Assembly: GCF_025351285.1 (NCBI RefSeq)
Contig: NZ_JANXWG010000053.1
Span: 45,584-109,583 of the forward strand
DNA length: 64,000 nt
Direction of reading: 5' to 3'
Source: Novosphingobium sp.
Lineage (GTDB): Bacteria; Pseudomonadota; Alphaproteobacteria; Sphingomonadales; Sphingomonadaceae
Positions 9,612-18,857 of the stretch are shown here, piece by piece. Under the pieces are notes generated by a model, which saw only the letters and a list, made by a program, of their open reading frames with translations, was not told the origin of the DNA and did no database searches. The first letter of the stretch is position 1; each line of letters begins with the position of its first letter. The translations under genes and the position numbers were made by a program.

Positions 9612-10517
9612 ATGGATATGGCGCGAGGCGGCATGGTCGCTGCGGCAGAGTTAGCGCATATTCTCAACGGAATGTCTGTTGATGTTGAGGAATGGTTTCA
9701 GGTAGGCGCGTTCGAAAACACGATCGATCGCGGGCAATGGGATGGGTTGGGTAGCCGCGTCGAGGCCAATTGCGACGCGATCCTCGACTTGTTTGCGCAA
9801 ACACAAATCCGCGCGACGTTCTTCACGCTTGGCTGGGTGGCAGGGCGGCATGGCCCGATGATGCGGCGGATTGCCGATGCGGGCCACGAAATCGCCAGCC
9901 ACGGTTGGGACCATGCGCGCGTTTTCAGCATGGATGCCAAGGCTTTTGCCGAGGATCTTGCGCGGACACGCAAGGTTCTGGAGGACGCAACGGGCCAGCG
10001 CGTGACCGGCTATCGCGCGCCCAGTTTCTCGATCGATGCGCGCACACCCTGGGCGCATGCGGTGCTGGCCGAGCAGGGCTATGCCTATTCCTCCAGCGTC
10101 GCGCCGATCGTTCACGATCACTATGGCTGGCGCGAGGCGCCGCGCTTTGCGTTCCTGCCCGTGGCCGGCGCGGACCTGCTGGAAATCCCCGTAACCACGG
10201 CAGAAATCAGAGGCCGACGAATGGCGGCGGGCGGTGGCGGCTTTTTCCGGATGCTGCCCTATGGCCTGTCGCGCTGGGCGATTGCGCGGGTCAATGCGCG
10301 CGATCATCAGCCCGCGGTATTCTACTTCCACCCCTGGGAAATCGATCCCGACCAGCCCCGGCAAAACCAGGCTCCGTTGCGATCGCGGGTCCGGCACTAC
10401 ACCAATCTTTCAGGGATGAAGGCTAAGCTGACCCGCGTGATCGATGATTTCGCTTGGGGGCGCATGGATATGCTGGCTGAACGACTTGGCGCCGGTGCGC
10501 AGCGGTGGGCGCCGTGA
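9612..10517 (+). CDS. XrtA system polysaccharide deacetylase (NodB-like)
   Basis: A 301-residue deacetylase (TIGR03006 type). The metal and catalytic motif 1 is SVDVEEWFQ near residue 25; motif 2 GHEIASHGWDH carries the HxxxH-type zinc ligands near residue 95; YRAPSFS is motif 3; a late HPWEID completes the site. It removes N-acetyl groups from sugar residues. No convincing signal peptide is seen, so the action may be cytoplasmic. Its last 4 bases overlap the GTG of the FemAB gene. Confidence 0.87.
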   Translation: MDMARGGMVAAAELAHILNGMSVDVEEWFQVGAFENTIDRGQWDGLGSRVEANCDAILDLFAQTQIRATFFTLGWVAGRHGPMMRRIADAGHEIASHGWDHARVFSMDAKAFAEDLARTRKVLEDATGQRVTGYRAPSFSIDARTPWAHAVLAEQGYAYSSSVAPIVHDHYGWREAPRFAFLPVAGADLLEIPVTTAEIRGRRMAAGGGGFFRMLPYGLSRWAIARVNARDHQPAVFYFHPWEIDPDQPRQNQAPLRSRVRHYTNLSGMKAKLTRVIDDFAWGRMDMLAERLGAGAQRWAP

Positions 10518-11578
10518 ATGCTCCGTTCCGATCCACGAAGTTGACAACGCGTCTGAGTGATCCAGGCGATAGGCCTGTAATAAAACGGTTTCTGAAAGCG
10601 CACCCTCACGCCACGGTCTTTCACGGGGCGGAGTGGCTTGAGGCAATCGAACAGGCTACCGGCCACCGCACGCACTGGCTCTTGCGCGAACGCGACGGTG
10701 TTATCCGCGCGGCATTGCCGCTGACCGAAGCGCATTCGCCGCTGTTCGGCCGCGCGCTGGTTTCGACCGGGTTTGCGGTTGGTGGGGGGCTGCTCGAAGC
10801 CACGCCGGGCGAGGGCGCTGCGCTGTTCGAGGCGGCCGAGGAACTGGCGGTGCGCCTTGCCTGCCCCACGATCGAGTTGCGCGGCGGAGCTCTGCCCGAC
10901 GGACAAGGTTGGCATCACAAGCATGACAGCCACGCAGCTTTCGTCCGCGATCTGGCCGGAAATGACGAGGCCGAATTGCTCGCCGTCCCGCGCAAGCAGC
11001 GCGCCGAAGTGCGACGCGGGTTGGGCAACGATCTGGCGGTAACCACCGGACGCAGCGAAACAGACCGTGCGGCGCATTACGCTGTTTACGCTGAATCGGT
11101 GCGCAATCTGGGCACCCCGGTGTTTCCGCGCGCGCTGTTCGATGCGGTGCTCGACCGGCTCGGCGAGCATGCCGATATCCTCACCGTCAGCCGCAATGGC
11201 CAGCCGCTGGCGAGTGTGCTGTCGCTTTACCATCGCGGAACGGTGCTGCCGTACTGGGGCGGCGGGGTCTTCGCCGCGCGCACCTGGCGTGCCAACGACG
11301 TAATGTATTACGCGCTGATGTGCCACGCCCGCGTGCGGGGCTGCACGCGCTTCGACTTCGGCCGCTCCAAAACCGGGACCGGGCCGTTCCATTTCAAGCG
11401 CAACTGGGGCTTCACCCCCGAACCGCTGCACTATGCGCACTGGACTGCCGAGGGCGCTCCGCCGCGCGACGTCAATCCGCTCAGCCCGCGCTACAAGGCG
11501 AAAATCGCGGCCTGGCAGAAGTTGCCATTGGCGATCGCCAACCGGATCGGCCCGCTGATCGCGCGGGGGCTGGCATGA
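10514..11578 (+). CDS. FemAB-like protein, XrtA/PEP-CTERM system-associated
   Basis: A 354-residue protein with the GNAT-like FemAB fold (TIGR03019 type). The C-terminal part carries FDFGRSKTGTGPFHFKRNWG, the conserved FemAB/acetyltransferase segment. Two GTG starts are in frame (10505 and 10514); 10514 is preferred because it overlaps the deacetylase stop as GTGA, like the other junctions of the operon. Probable role is aminoacyl or acyl transfer to the polysaccharide; the donor is unknown. Confidence 0.85.
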   Translation: MNAPFRSTKLTTRLSDPGDRPVIKRFLKAHPHATVFHGAEWLEAIEQATGHRTHWLLRERDGVIRAALPLTEAHSPLFGRALVSTGFAVGGGLLEATPGEGAALFEAAEELAVRLACPTIELRGGALPDGQGWHHKHDSHAAFVRDLAGNDEAELLAVPRKQRAEVRRGLGNDLAVTTGRSETDRAAHYAVYAESVRNLGTPVFPRALFDAVLDRLGEHADILTVSRNGQPLASVLSLYHRGTVLPYWGGGVFAARTWRANDVMYYALMCHARVRGCTRFDFGRSKTGTGPFHFKRNWGFTPEPLHYAHWTAEGAPPRDVNPLSPRYKAKIAAWQKLPLAIANRIGPLIARGLA

Positions 11579-12849
11579 GCGTGCCTGCTTCTGGCACAGC
11601 TTCCGGCCCGGGCGAGATTCTGTTCCTGGCGCATCGCGTGCCGTTCCCGCCCGATCGCGGTGACAAGATCCGTTCGCACCACTTGCTGCTCCATCTCGCC
11701 ACACTTGCGCCGGTGCACGTTGCCTGCTTCGGCGAAACCGCGGACGATATGGCGCAAGATGGCGCTTTGGCTTCGGTTTCGGCCAGCCATTGCCTGGTCC
11801 AGCGGCGGACTCCGGTTGCGCTGGCAGCTCTGCAAGCGGTGGCCAGCGGCAAGCCGGTGAGTCTCACGGCTTTCGCCAGCCCGCGCATACGCCGCTATGT
11901 CGATCACGTGCTGGCCACGCGGCCGATTACTGCGATCGTCGTGTTCTCGGGCCAGATGGCGCAATACCTGCCGCTGCGCAGGGGCAGCCGCTTTACGGGC
12001 CGCATCGTCATGGATTTCGTTGATGTCGATTCGGCGAAGTTCGAGGCTTATGCCGCCGTCAAGCCGCCGCCGCTGTCGACGCTGTACCGGCGCGAGGCGC
12101 GGCTGATGCGCCAGTTCGAGGCTGACATTGCCGCGCGCGTCGATTGCTCGCTGCTGGCGACCAACGAAGAGGCCGAATTGTTTACCAGCCGGCTGACCCG
12201 CCAGCCCGGCGATGGCGCGGTCTGCGCGCTGCACAACGGCATCGACACGGTCTATTTTGATCCTGCGGGCATTCCGCAGGAGCCGGCACTTCTGCGCGGC
12301 GGGCCGCACCTGGTTTTCACCGGGCAGATGGATTACCCGCCCAATATCGAGGCGGTGCGCCATTTCGCGCACACCGTCATGCCCGCAATCCGGGCCAAAC
12401 TGCCGCAAGCGGTGTTCGATGTGGTTGGCCGTGCGCCGACATCGGCGGTACGCGCGCTCGACGGAGTGAACGGCACGCGCGTCCACGGTGCGGTGCCCGA
12501 TGTGCGGCCCTGGCTGGCGGGCGCGGACCTGGTCGTGGCGCCGCTGCTGATCGCGCGCGGCGTGCAGAACAAGGTGCTCGAAGCGATGGCCATGGCGCGC
12601 CCGGTGCTGGCCACAAGCGCCGCCGCCACTGGCATCGGCGCGCGCGAGGGCACAGACCTTGTGGTAGCGGATGGATCGGACGCGCTTGCCTCGGCTGCGA
12701 TCGACTTGCTGTGCGATCCGGTGGCGGCGCTTGCGCTGGGCCATTCCGGCCGCAAGTTCGTGCTCCAGTCGCGCGGATGGGCGCGCTCGCTCGCTCCTCT
12801 CGCCGGGCTGGTGCTGGGCGATGACCGGGATTATCGCGATGCGGCTTGA
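11575..12849 (+). CDS. Glycosyltransferase, PEP-CTERM/XrtA type (TIGR03087-like)
   Basis: A 424-residue GT-B glycosyltransferase related to GT4. N-terminal domain opens ILFLAHRVPFPPDRGDKIRS, the glycine/arginine loop of this subfamily; the C-terminal nucleotide-sugar domain shows VFTGQMDYPPNIEAV and, near residue 335, a KVLEAMAMARPVLATSA segment with the donor-binding Glu. It overlaps the FemAB gene by 4 bases and the exosortase gene by 11 bases. It adds a sugar during repeat-unit assembly on the cytoplasmic face; the sugar cannot be told from sequence. Confidence 0.88.
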   Translation: MSVPASGTASGPGEILFLAHRVPFPPDRGDKIRSHHLLLHLATLAPVHVACFGETADDMAQDGALASVSASHCLVQRRTPVALAALQAVASGKPVSLTAFASPRIRRYVDHVLATRPITAIVVFSGQMAQYLPLRRGSRFTGRIVMDFVDVDSAKFEAYAAVKPPPLSTLYRREARLMRQFEADIAARVDCSLLATNEEAELFTSRLTRQPGDGAVCALHNGIDTVYFDPAGIPQEPALLRGGPHLVFTGQMDYPPNIEAVRHFAHTVMPAIRAKLPQAVFDVVGRAPTSAVRALDGVNGTRVHGAVPDVRPWLAGADLVVAPLLIARGVQNKVLEAMAMARPVLATSAAATGIGAREGTDLVVADGSDALASAAIDLLCDPVAALALGHSGRKFVLQSRGWARSLAPLAGLVLGDDRDYRDAA

Positions 12850-14398
12850 AGCGGTGCGGGCTGAGCCGCCGGTCATGCGGCTGGCGCGCTTACCCGCCGC
12901 ATGGCGCGCGCCACTGGTGCAGCTCGGCCTGGTTTGGGGCGCCGTGGCGCTGGTGCTGCGGCGCGATCTGGCGGCGATGGCCGGGCAGTGGTGGGACAGC
13001 TCGACGTACAACCACGTGCTGCTGATCCCGCTGATCCTGGTCTGGCTGGTTGCACTGCGCTGGCCGAGACTGTCGACGCTGACCCCGGTTCCGTGGCGCG
13101 GCGGGCTTGTCCTGTTTGCGCTGGCTGCACTGGGCTGGGTGCTGGGCAGCATGGCCGAACTGGCACAATTGCGCGAGCTGGCGCTGGTGCTGATGCTGCA
13201 ATCGGCGGTTGCGGCGGTGCTGGGCCTGCGCGTTGCGGCGGGGCTGCTGTTTCCGCTGAGCTATATGCTGTTCCTCGTGCCCGCAGGTGACGAGCTGATC
13301 CCGCTGCTCCAGACGATTACCGCGCGGATCACCACCGCGTTGCTGGCGTTGAGCCACATTCCGGCGCAGATCGATGGCGTGTTCATCGCTACCCCTGGCG
13401 GTTACTTCAAGGTGGCCGAGGCCTGTTCGGGCGTGAAGTTCCTGATCGCGATGATCGCTTATGGCGCACTGGTGGCGCATGTCTGCTTCCGCAGTCCAAG
13501 GCGCCGGGCAGTGTTCATGCTCGCGTGCCTGATTACCCCGGTGCTTGCCAACGGCGTGCGGGCGTGGGGCACGATCGCCATCGCGCAAGTGGTTGGAATC
13601 AAGTTCGCGGCCGGGTTCGATCATGTGTTTTACGGCTGGGTGTTCTTTGCGATCGTGATGGGACTGGTCATGGCCGCAGGCTGGCGCTGGTTCGATCGCG
13701 CGGTCGATGATCCGATGATCGATGCGCAGGCGTTGGCGAGTTCGCCACTCATCGCGCGGTGGACTGGCACGCTGCTTTCACCCCGAAGCACGACATGTGC
13801 AATCGCCGGGATACTGGCCGTGGCGCTGGGGTGGACAACGCTTGCAGCCGGGGCAAATGCACCATTGCCGGCCCGAATCGACCTCCCCCAAGTTCCCGGC
13901 TGGCACCGCGTTGCATATGCGCCGCGCTATCCGTGGTCGCCGCTGTTTGCCGGGGCCGATCACCGCTTGCTTGGCCGCTATGCCGATGATCGGGGCCATG
14001 CGATCGACGTGGCTTATGCACTTTATGCCGGGCAGGGTGAGGGGCGCAAGGCCGATGGCTTCGGGCAAGGCGCGGTTCCGCTCGGCAGCCCATGGGCGTG
14101 GTCTCGGCCCGGTCCTGCGGTCGATGGGCAGCCCAGCACGCGGATCGAGGCACCAGGACCGGTTCACCGGTTGGCACTGACGTGGTACAAACACGGAGAA
14201 ACGATCACTTCGTCGCGACCACGGCTGAAATTGGCGCTTTTGGCAGACCGGCTGCTGCTGCGTGCCCGGCCCACTGCAACGCTGATCATTTCGGCCGAGG
14301 AGGGCGGGGCAAGGCCTGCCGATCAGTCGCTCGCGATGTTTTTGAAGGCGGCCGGATCAGCCGGCAAAGTGGCCGCACAAATCAGCGGGGAACGCTGA
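12839..14398 (+). CDS. xrtA: Exosortase A with fused C-terminal EpsI domain
   Basis: A 519-residue membrane protein. Residues about 20-300 form the exosortase with about eight hydrophobic segments; the catalytic triad is visible as Cys196 (EACSGVKF), Arg241 (NGVRAWGT) and His262 (FDHVFYGW). Residues about 340-519 are an EpsI-type periplasmic domain (PQVPGWHRV, ALTWYKHGE). Exosortases process proteins bearing a C-terminal PEP-CTERM signal. The ATG at 12839 gives an 11-base overlap with the glycosyltransferase; an ATG at 12875 is the alternative. No PEP-CTERM substrate was seen in this window. Confidence 0.92.
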   Translation: MRLEAVRAEPPVMRLARLPAAWRAPLVQLGLVWGAVALVLRRDLAAMAGQWWDSSTYNHVLLIPLILVWLVALRWPRLSTLTPVPWRGGLVLFALAALGWVLGSMAELAQLRELALVLMLQSAVAAVLGLRVAAGLLFPLSYMLFLVPAGDELIPLLQTITARITTALLALSHIPAQIDGVFIATPGGYFKVAEACSGVKFLIAMIAYGALVAHVCFRSPRRRAVFMLACLITPVLANGVRAWGTIAIAQVVGIKFAAGFDHVFYGWVFFAIVMGLVMAAGWRWFDRAVDDPMIDAQALASSPLIARWTGTLLSPRSTTCAIAGILAVALGWTTLAAGANAPLPARIDLPQVPGWHRVAYAPRYPWSPLFAGADHRLLGRYADDRGHAIDVAYALYAGQGEGRKADGFGQGAVPLGSPWAWSRPGPAVDGQPSTRIEAPGPVHRLALTWYKHGETITSSRPRLKLALLADRLLLRARPTATLIISAEEGGARPADQSLAMFLKAAGSAGKVAAQISGER

Positions 14399-14400
14399 CG

Positions 14401-16290
14401 ATGTGCGGGATTGCGGGCATTTTTCACACGCGCGGGACAGCGCCGGTCGATCCGGCCCGGATCGAGGCGATGTGCGACGCGATCGTACACCGCGGGCCCG
14501 ACGGGCAAGGCGTGTGGACCGCACCCGGGATCGGGTTGGGCTTCCGGCGGCTGGCGATCATCGACCTGGCTGGGTCGCCGCAGCCGATGGCATCGGCCGA
14601 TGGCCGCGCGATGCTGGTGTTCAACGGGGAAATCTACAATTTCCGTGAGTTGCGCGCCGAACTCGCCAACACGGGAGCGAAGTTCCGCACCGATGGCGAT
14701 GGCGAGGTGATCCTGGCAGCGTGGCAGCGCTGGGGTGTCGATTGCCTCTCGCGGTTGCAGGGCATGTTCGCTTTCGCGCTTTACGATCTCGACAAGCGCA
14801 CGCTGCTGCTGGCGCGCGACAGGTTGGGTGTGAAACCGCTGCACATGGCGACGCTGGCCGATGGGTCGGTGATTTTCGGGTCTGAACTCAAGCAGTTGCT
14901 GACGCAACCGGGATTGGCTCGCAAGATCGATCCGCTTGCGGTGGAGGATTATCTGGCGTGGGGGTTCGTGCCCGATCACCGCGCAATCCTGACCGGGGTG
15001 GAAAAGCTGGCGGCCGGCCATTACCGGCTGCTTCGTCACGATACGCCGCCCGCGCCATCGGTGGCATGGTGGGACGTTTCGTTTGCCGATCGTGCGCGCG
15101 GTGGAGAAGCGGAACTGGGCGAGGCTTTGCTCGAACGGCTGCGCGACGCGGTTCGTTCGCGGATGCTGGCGGACGTGCCGTTGGGCGCGTTCCTGTCGGG
15201 CGGGGTCGATTCCTCCAGCGTGGTTGCGCTGATGGCCGAGGCGAGCACCGACCGGGTCAAGACGTGCAGCATCGGCTTCGACGTCGCGGCGCTGGACGAG
15301 ACCGCATACGCCAGCCAGGTTGCCGAACAGTACCGCACCGACCATCGCGCGCGACAAGTCTCGGTCGACGATTTCGACCAGATCGACCGGCTCGTCGGTA
15401 TCTATGACGAGCCGTTTGCCGACGCCAGTGCGCTGCCGACCTTGCGCGTGTGCGAACTGGCGCGCGAGCAGGTCACCGTGGCGCTGTCGGGCGACGGCAT
15501 GGACGAGGCCATGGCCGGCTACCGGCGCCAGGTGTTCCACGCGCACGAAGAACGCGCGCGAGGGATGCTGCCTGCCAGCTTGCGCTCGGGTGTGTTCGGC
15601 GCACTCGGCCGGGCCTGGCCCAAGGCCGATTGGGCGCCCCGGCCGTTGCGCGCCAAGGCGACGTTCCTGAACCTGGCGCTGTCGGGCGAGGAGGCTTACG
15701 CACGCTCGGTCTCGGTCACGCCCCCCGAGCTGCGCGCGTCGCTCTACACCCCAGATTTCCTGCGCGCGCGCGGGGAATATCGCGCCGAGGATCCGTTCAT
15801 CGCGATGATGCGCGCGGCGCCCGCACGCAGCGGGCTCGATCGCGCGCAATATGTCGACCTCAAGTTCCAGATGCCTGGCGATATCCTGACCAAGGTCGAT
15901 CGCGCCAGCATGGCGGTAAGCCTGGAGGCGCGCGAACCGCTGCTCGATCACCGGCTGATCGAATTTGCGGCGTCTCTGCCCGAAGCGATGCGAGTCCGCG
16001 GCTCGACCGGAAAATGGCTGATGAAGCGGGTAATGCAGCCTTATCTACCTGCTAATGTGCTGTTTCGTCCGAAAATGGGCTTCGTTACCCCGATCGGTGC
16101 CTGGTTTCGCGGGCCGCTGGCAGGCGCCGCGCGGGAGATTGGCCAGAAGGGCACGCTCGCGGAAACCGGCTGGTTCGATTCGAAACGGATTGCCGCGATT
16201 GCCGATGCGCACACTGCCGGCCGAGCCGAGCACGGCCGGCTGCTGTGGCAGTTGTTGATGCTCGACAAGGCACTGGCGCGATTGGTGTAA
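14401..16290 (+). CDS. XrtA system amidotransferase (asparagine synthase-like)
   Basis: A 629-residue class II glutamine amidotransferase. The start MCGIAGIF exposes the catalytic Cys2 after methionine removal; the glutaminase domain spans residues about 2-190. The synthetase domain has the ATP pyrophosphatase loop LSGGVDSSSV near residue 265. This is the TIGR03108 type found in exosortase A loci. It begins 2 bases after the exosortase stop and is the last gene of the compact operon. The acceptor that becomes amidated, perhaps a uronic acid in the polymer, is inference. Confidence 0.9.
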   Translation: MCGIAGIFHTRGTAPVDPARIEAMCDAIVHRGPDGQGVWTAPGIGLGFRRLAIIDLAGSPQPMASADGRAMLVFNGEIYNFRELRAELANTGAKFRTDGDGEVILAAWQRWGVDCLSRLQGMFAFALYDLDKRTLLLARDRLGVKPLHMATLADGSVIFGSELKQLLTQPGLARKIDPLAVEDYLAWGFVPDHRAILTGVEKLAAGHYRLLRHDTPPAPSVAWWDVSFADRARGGEAELGEALLERLRDAVRSRMLADVPLGAFLSGGVDSSSVVALMAEASTDRVKTCSIGFDVAALDETAYASQVAEQYRTDHRARQVSVDDFDQIDRLVGIYDEPFADASALPTLRVCELAREQVTVALSGDGMDEAMAGYRRQVFHAHEERARGMLPASLRSGVFGALGRAWPKADWAPRPLRAKATFLNLALSGEEAYARSVSVTPPELRASLYTPDFLRARGEYRAEDPFIAMMRAAPARSGLDRAQYVDLKFQMPGDILTKVDRASMAVSLEAREPLLDHRLIEFAASLPEAMRVRGSTGKWLMKRVMQPYLPANVLFRPKMGFVTPIGAWFRGPLAGAAREIGQKGTLAETGWFDSKRIAAIADAHTAGRAEHGRLLWQLLMLDKALARLV

Positions 16291-16378
16291 ACCATTTCGT
16301 TGATCGCGTGGTAACCAAATTAGGGTGATTGCAACCATTTCGGAATATGCATGAGATCCGGGTTCCATGTAGGGTCAC

Positions 16379-18655
16379 ATGCGCAAGTTCATTCGAACTC
16401 CATTTGCGATAGCGTTGCTGATCGGCTTGCTGTGCGCGCTGAGCGGGGGCGCCGATCCGCTCAACCACATGTACTGGAATATTCGATTCAAGTTCGGGGG
16501 GCAAAATGTTCCCAACTCGATCGTTGTCATCTCGGAACAGGTCCCGACCGTCGATGGCGCCAATGGGCAATGGGCCTCTCAGGATCAAAGTCGACTGATC
16601 GAGATAATCCGACGTCAAGTTCCGCAGCGTGTGTTCTTCGATGCAGCATTGGTTCCGGGAGATGAACACGCAATCGATGGAAAATTTTCCGAAGTTGTTC
16701 GTCAGTTTGGCGATGATTTTTCGATTGTGCTTCATGCCGGTAACGGCGATCAATCGACTTTCGGCTCTCCACTTCTCGACGATGGTCGACTTCACGGTAC
16801 GCAACGAGTAATTTCGGCGTGGAAGACAAATTTTCTTGGCTACGCCACATCTTCAGCCACCGAATTTGTCCGAAACGGTAAGGTCTACAAAGCCTTTGCC
16901 AGCGCTTTGGCTCGAGATCCGCGCCAAGGTAAGCGCATCTATGCTGCGGCTGAATTCGATCCCGAAAGCGTGCCTGTTCTCGATGCCCGGCACGTCTTGA
17001 ACAACCAGTTCGCTCCTGGTCTGTTGACCGGCCGGACCGTCGTGGTCACCCAGGCCCGCGGTGCGAGCCAGGCAATCGGTTACCACGGCCATGGCCGCGT
17101 GGACCCGACATTGGTCGACGTAACCGCCGCATACGGATTTCGCCGACCTTTTTCAGCCAGTTGGGGTCCTTGGTTTCCGTTGTTGCTGGCCTCTACCCTT
17201 CTGCTTGTGGCGCAGCGATCTGAAAAATTCCGTTGGCGCATCGCATTCGCCTTCCTGGCGGCATTGGCGCCGATTGCGCTGCCGATTCCACTGCAACTGA
17301 TTGGGATTACCACAACCCCCGCAGATGCCTTTGTGATGCTGGCTGTCTATGCAAGCGTCAACCTTTGGCACCGCTGGCGCAGTCGGTTTCGGCACACCAG
17401 TACTTCGGGCTTGCCCAACCTGGTTGCATTGTCGGAACGGAAAATCGATCCAGGCCATGACGTGGTCGTAGCCGTCATCGCGCGCTATGAAGAGTTTCTG
17501 GCCACCCTGCCGACCGAACAGCATGGCGAATGTGCACAGCAGATCGCCCGGCGGCTGGCAGTCGGATCGGGGTCTGCGCAGATTTACCACGGTGAGGGCG
17601 GGCAGTTCGCCTGGACCGAAGAGGCGCGAGCGCTCGATACGCAATTCGATCATCTGGACGGCTTGAAGGCGTTGTTTTCGGCGCCGTTGCGCATCGGCGA
17701 TCATACGTTCGATACCAACGTTCACTTCGGGCTCGATCGCAATGGTGCGCTCGATGCGCACACCCGCGTCAATAGCGCGCTCGCCAGCGCGACTGAGGCC
17801 TTGACCCATGGACGCACCACGGAGAGTTTCGAAGCCGCACGATTGGCCGATGCGTCATGGGATCTATCGCTCCATTCGCGGATCGACGATGGGCTGCGGA
17901 ATGGCGAAATCTGGCTGGCGTTCCAGCCACAATGGGATTTCCGGGTAAATCGGATCTCTGGGGCCGAGGCGTTGATTCGATGGAATCATCCCGAACGTGG
18001 GCCGATCAAGCCCGACGAATTCATCCTCCAGGCCGAACGTGCCGGCCGCATCGATACGCTGACATATTGGGTGATCGAACAGGCTATCAGCGCGCATGCA
18101 GCGCTCAGCGTTGGCGATCCGCTGTTCCAGATGAGCATCAATCTTTCGGGACAGATGGTCGATAAGCCATCCCTGGTCAGCAATTTCAGCGAGATTGTTC
18201 GTCGCCGGGGAATCGATGCACGCCGCCTGACCGTGGAAGTGACCGAAACCTCGGGCGTGCAGAACCGTCCGGCAGCAAGGCATAACCTCTCGCAATTGCG
18301 CGCCATGGGGTTCCGGTTGTCGATCGATGATTTCGGGACAGGTGAAGCGAGCTTGTCCTACCTGGCCGAACTGCCGAGCGACGAACTCAAGCTCGATCGG
18401 CGCTTCGTTTCCGCGATCACCACCTGTTCGCGCAACCGCACGATCGTCGGCAGCACGATCGGTCTTGCGCACGCACTGGGGCAGGTAGTGGTGGCAGAAG
18501 GGATCGAGGACGAGGAAACCTTCCACATGCTTCGCGCGATGGATTGCGACCACGCGCAGGGTTACTGGATCGGCCGGCCGGTGCCGCTGGCCGAGCTCGT
18601 CTCGCGGTGCTCGGAAACCGGCAGATCCATTTCGGCCGCATTTAGAGATTGTTAA
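16379..18655 (+). CDS. CHASE2-EAL domain protein (probable c-di-GMP phosphodiesterase)
   Basis: A 758-residue membrane protein. Residues 8-25 form a membrane anchor; an extracytoplasmic CHASE2-like sensor domain extends to about residue 255, followed by closely spaced membrane helices (about 260-335). A poorly conserved segment at about 360-480 occupies the place of a GGDEF domain but lacks GGDEF. The EAL domain (about 500-755) keeps GAEALIRW, INLSGQ, VEVTETSG, SIDDFGTGEA, ELKLD, VAEGIED and AQGYWIGRP, so the metal and catalytic residues look intact. It follows the exopolysaccharide operon after 88 bases and may tune polymer production through c-di-GMP; this link is inference. Confidence 0.85.
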   Translation: MRKFIRTPFAIALLIGLLCALSGGADPLNHMYWNIRFKFGGQNVPNSIVVISEQVPTVDGANGQWASQDQSRLIEIIRRQVPQRVFFDAALVPGDEHAIDGKFSEVVRQFGDDFSIVLHAGNGDQSTFGSPLLDDGRLHGTQRVISAWKTNFLGYATSSATEFVRNGKVYKAFASALARDPRQGKRIYAAAEFDPESVPVLDARHVLNNQFAPGLLTGRTVVVTQARGASQAIGYHGHGRVDPTLVDVTAAYGFRRPFSASWGPWFPLLLASTLLLVAQRSEKFRWRIAFAFLAALAPIALPIPLQLIGITTTPADAFVMLAVYASVNLWHRWRSRFRHTSTSGLPNLVALSERKIDPGHDVVVAVIARYEEFLATLPTEQHGECAQQIARRLAVGSGSAQIYHGEGGQFAWTEEARALDTQFDHLDGLKALFSAPLRIGDHTFDTNVHFGLDRNGALDAHTRVNSALASATEALTHGRTTESFEAARLADASWDLSLHSRIDDGLRNGEIWLAFQPQWDFRVNRISGAEALIRWNHPERGPIKPDEFILQAERAGRIDTLTYWVIEQAISAHAALSVGDPLFQMSINLSGQMVDKPSLVSNFSEIVRRRGIDARRLTVEVTETSGVQNRPAARHNLSQLRAMGFRLSIDDFGTGEASLSYLAELPSDELKLDRRFVSAITTCSRNRTIVGSTIGLAHALGQVVVAEGIEDEETFHMLRAMDCDHAQGYWIGRPVPLAELVSRCSETGRSISAAFRDC

Positions 18656-18704
18656 CCACTTAATCCGGTGGTAACCATCAGTCTCCTAGTCGATGGAGGC
18701 ATAC

Positions 18705-18743
18705 ATGTCCGAAGGTGGTTTCTGGAACTGGGCATTCAAGTAA
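18705..18743 (+). CDS. Micro-ORF of 12 codons (MSEGGFWNWAFK)
   Basis: ATG to TAA encodes MSEGGFWNWAFK. A perfect GGAGG lies at 18695-18699, 5 bases before the ATG, one of the best ribosome binding sites in the window. Two Trp and two Phe in 12 residues recall leader peptides, but no biosynthetic gene follows on this strand. It lies 49 bases after the EAL gene and just before a foldable RNA and a terminator. It may be a leader peptide, a small signalling or membrane-active peptide, or chance. Confidence 0.4.
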   Translation: MSEGGFWNWAFK

Positions 18744-18747
18744 GCGA

Positions 18748-18830
18748 GCAACCTGATCCGTTGGCCTAGCCGCAAGGCAGGCAAACGGGGGGTCGCCGAG
18801 GGACAAGCAATTGTACTTTCGGTGGGTTGC
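18748..18830 (+). ncRNA. Candidate structured RNA (three-way junction)
   Basis: By eye the sequence folds as a closed junction. Outer helix: GCAACC (18748-18753) with GGTTGC (18825-18830). First arm: CCGTT and GCC pairs closing a GCC-GCAA-GGC hairpin (18758-18788). Second arm: CGCCGA with TCGGTG (one wobble) containing ACAA-GCAA-TTGT (18794-18824). Both tips are GCAA (GNRA) tetraloops. A terminator follows 27 bases later. It does not match the c-di-GMP riboswitch consensus that I can recall. It could be a small RNA or the 3' region of the EAL transcript. Confidence 0.35.
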
Positions 18831-18857
18831 CGGATTATTGATTGCCATAGTTTAGCG

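Noticed and set aside
18705..18743. Tryptophan-operon leader peptide
   Set aside because: It has two Trp codons, but they are not adjacent, and no tryptophan biosynthesis gene follows on the plus strand. The downstream hairpin ends the transcript.
18748..18830. Cyclic-di-GMP (GEMM) riboswitch
   Set aside because: The neighbouring EAL gene made this attractive, but the conserved GEMM core sequences are not present and the element lies after the gene, not before it.
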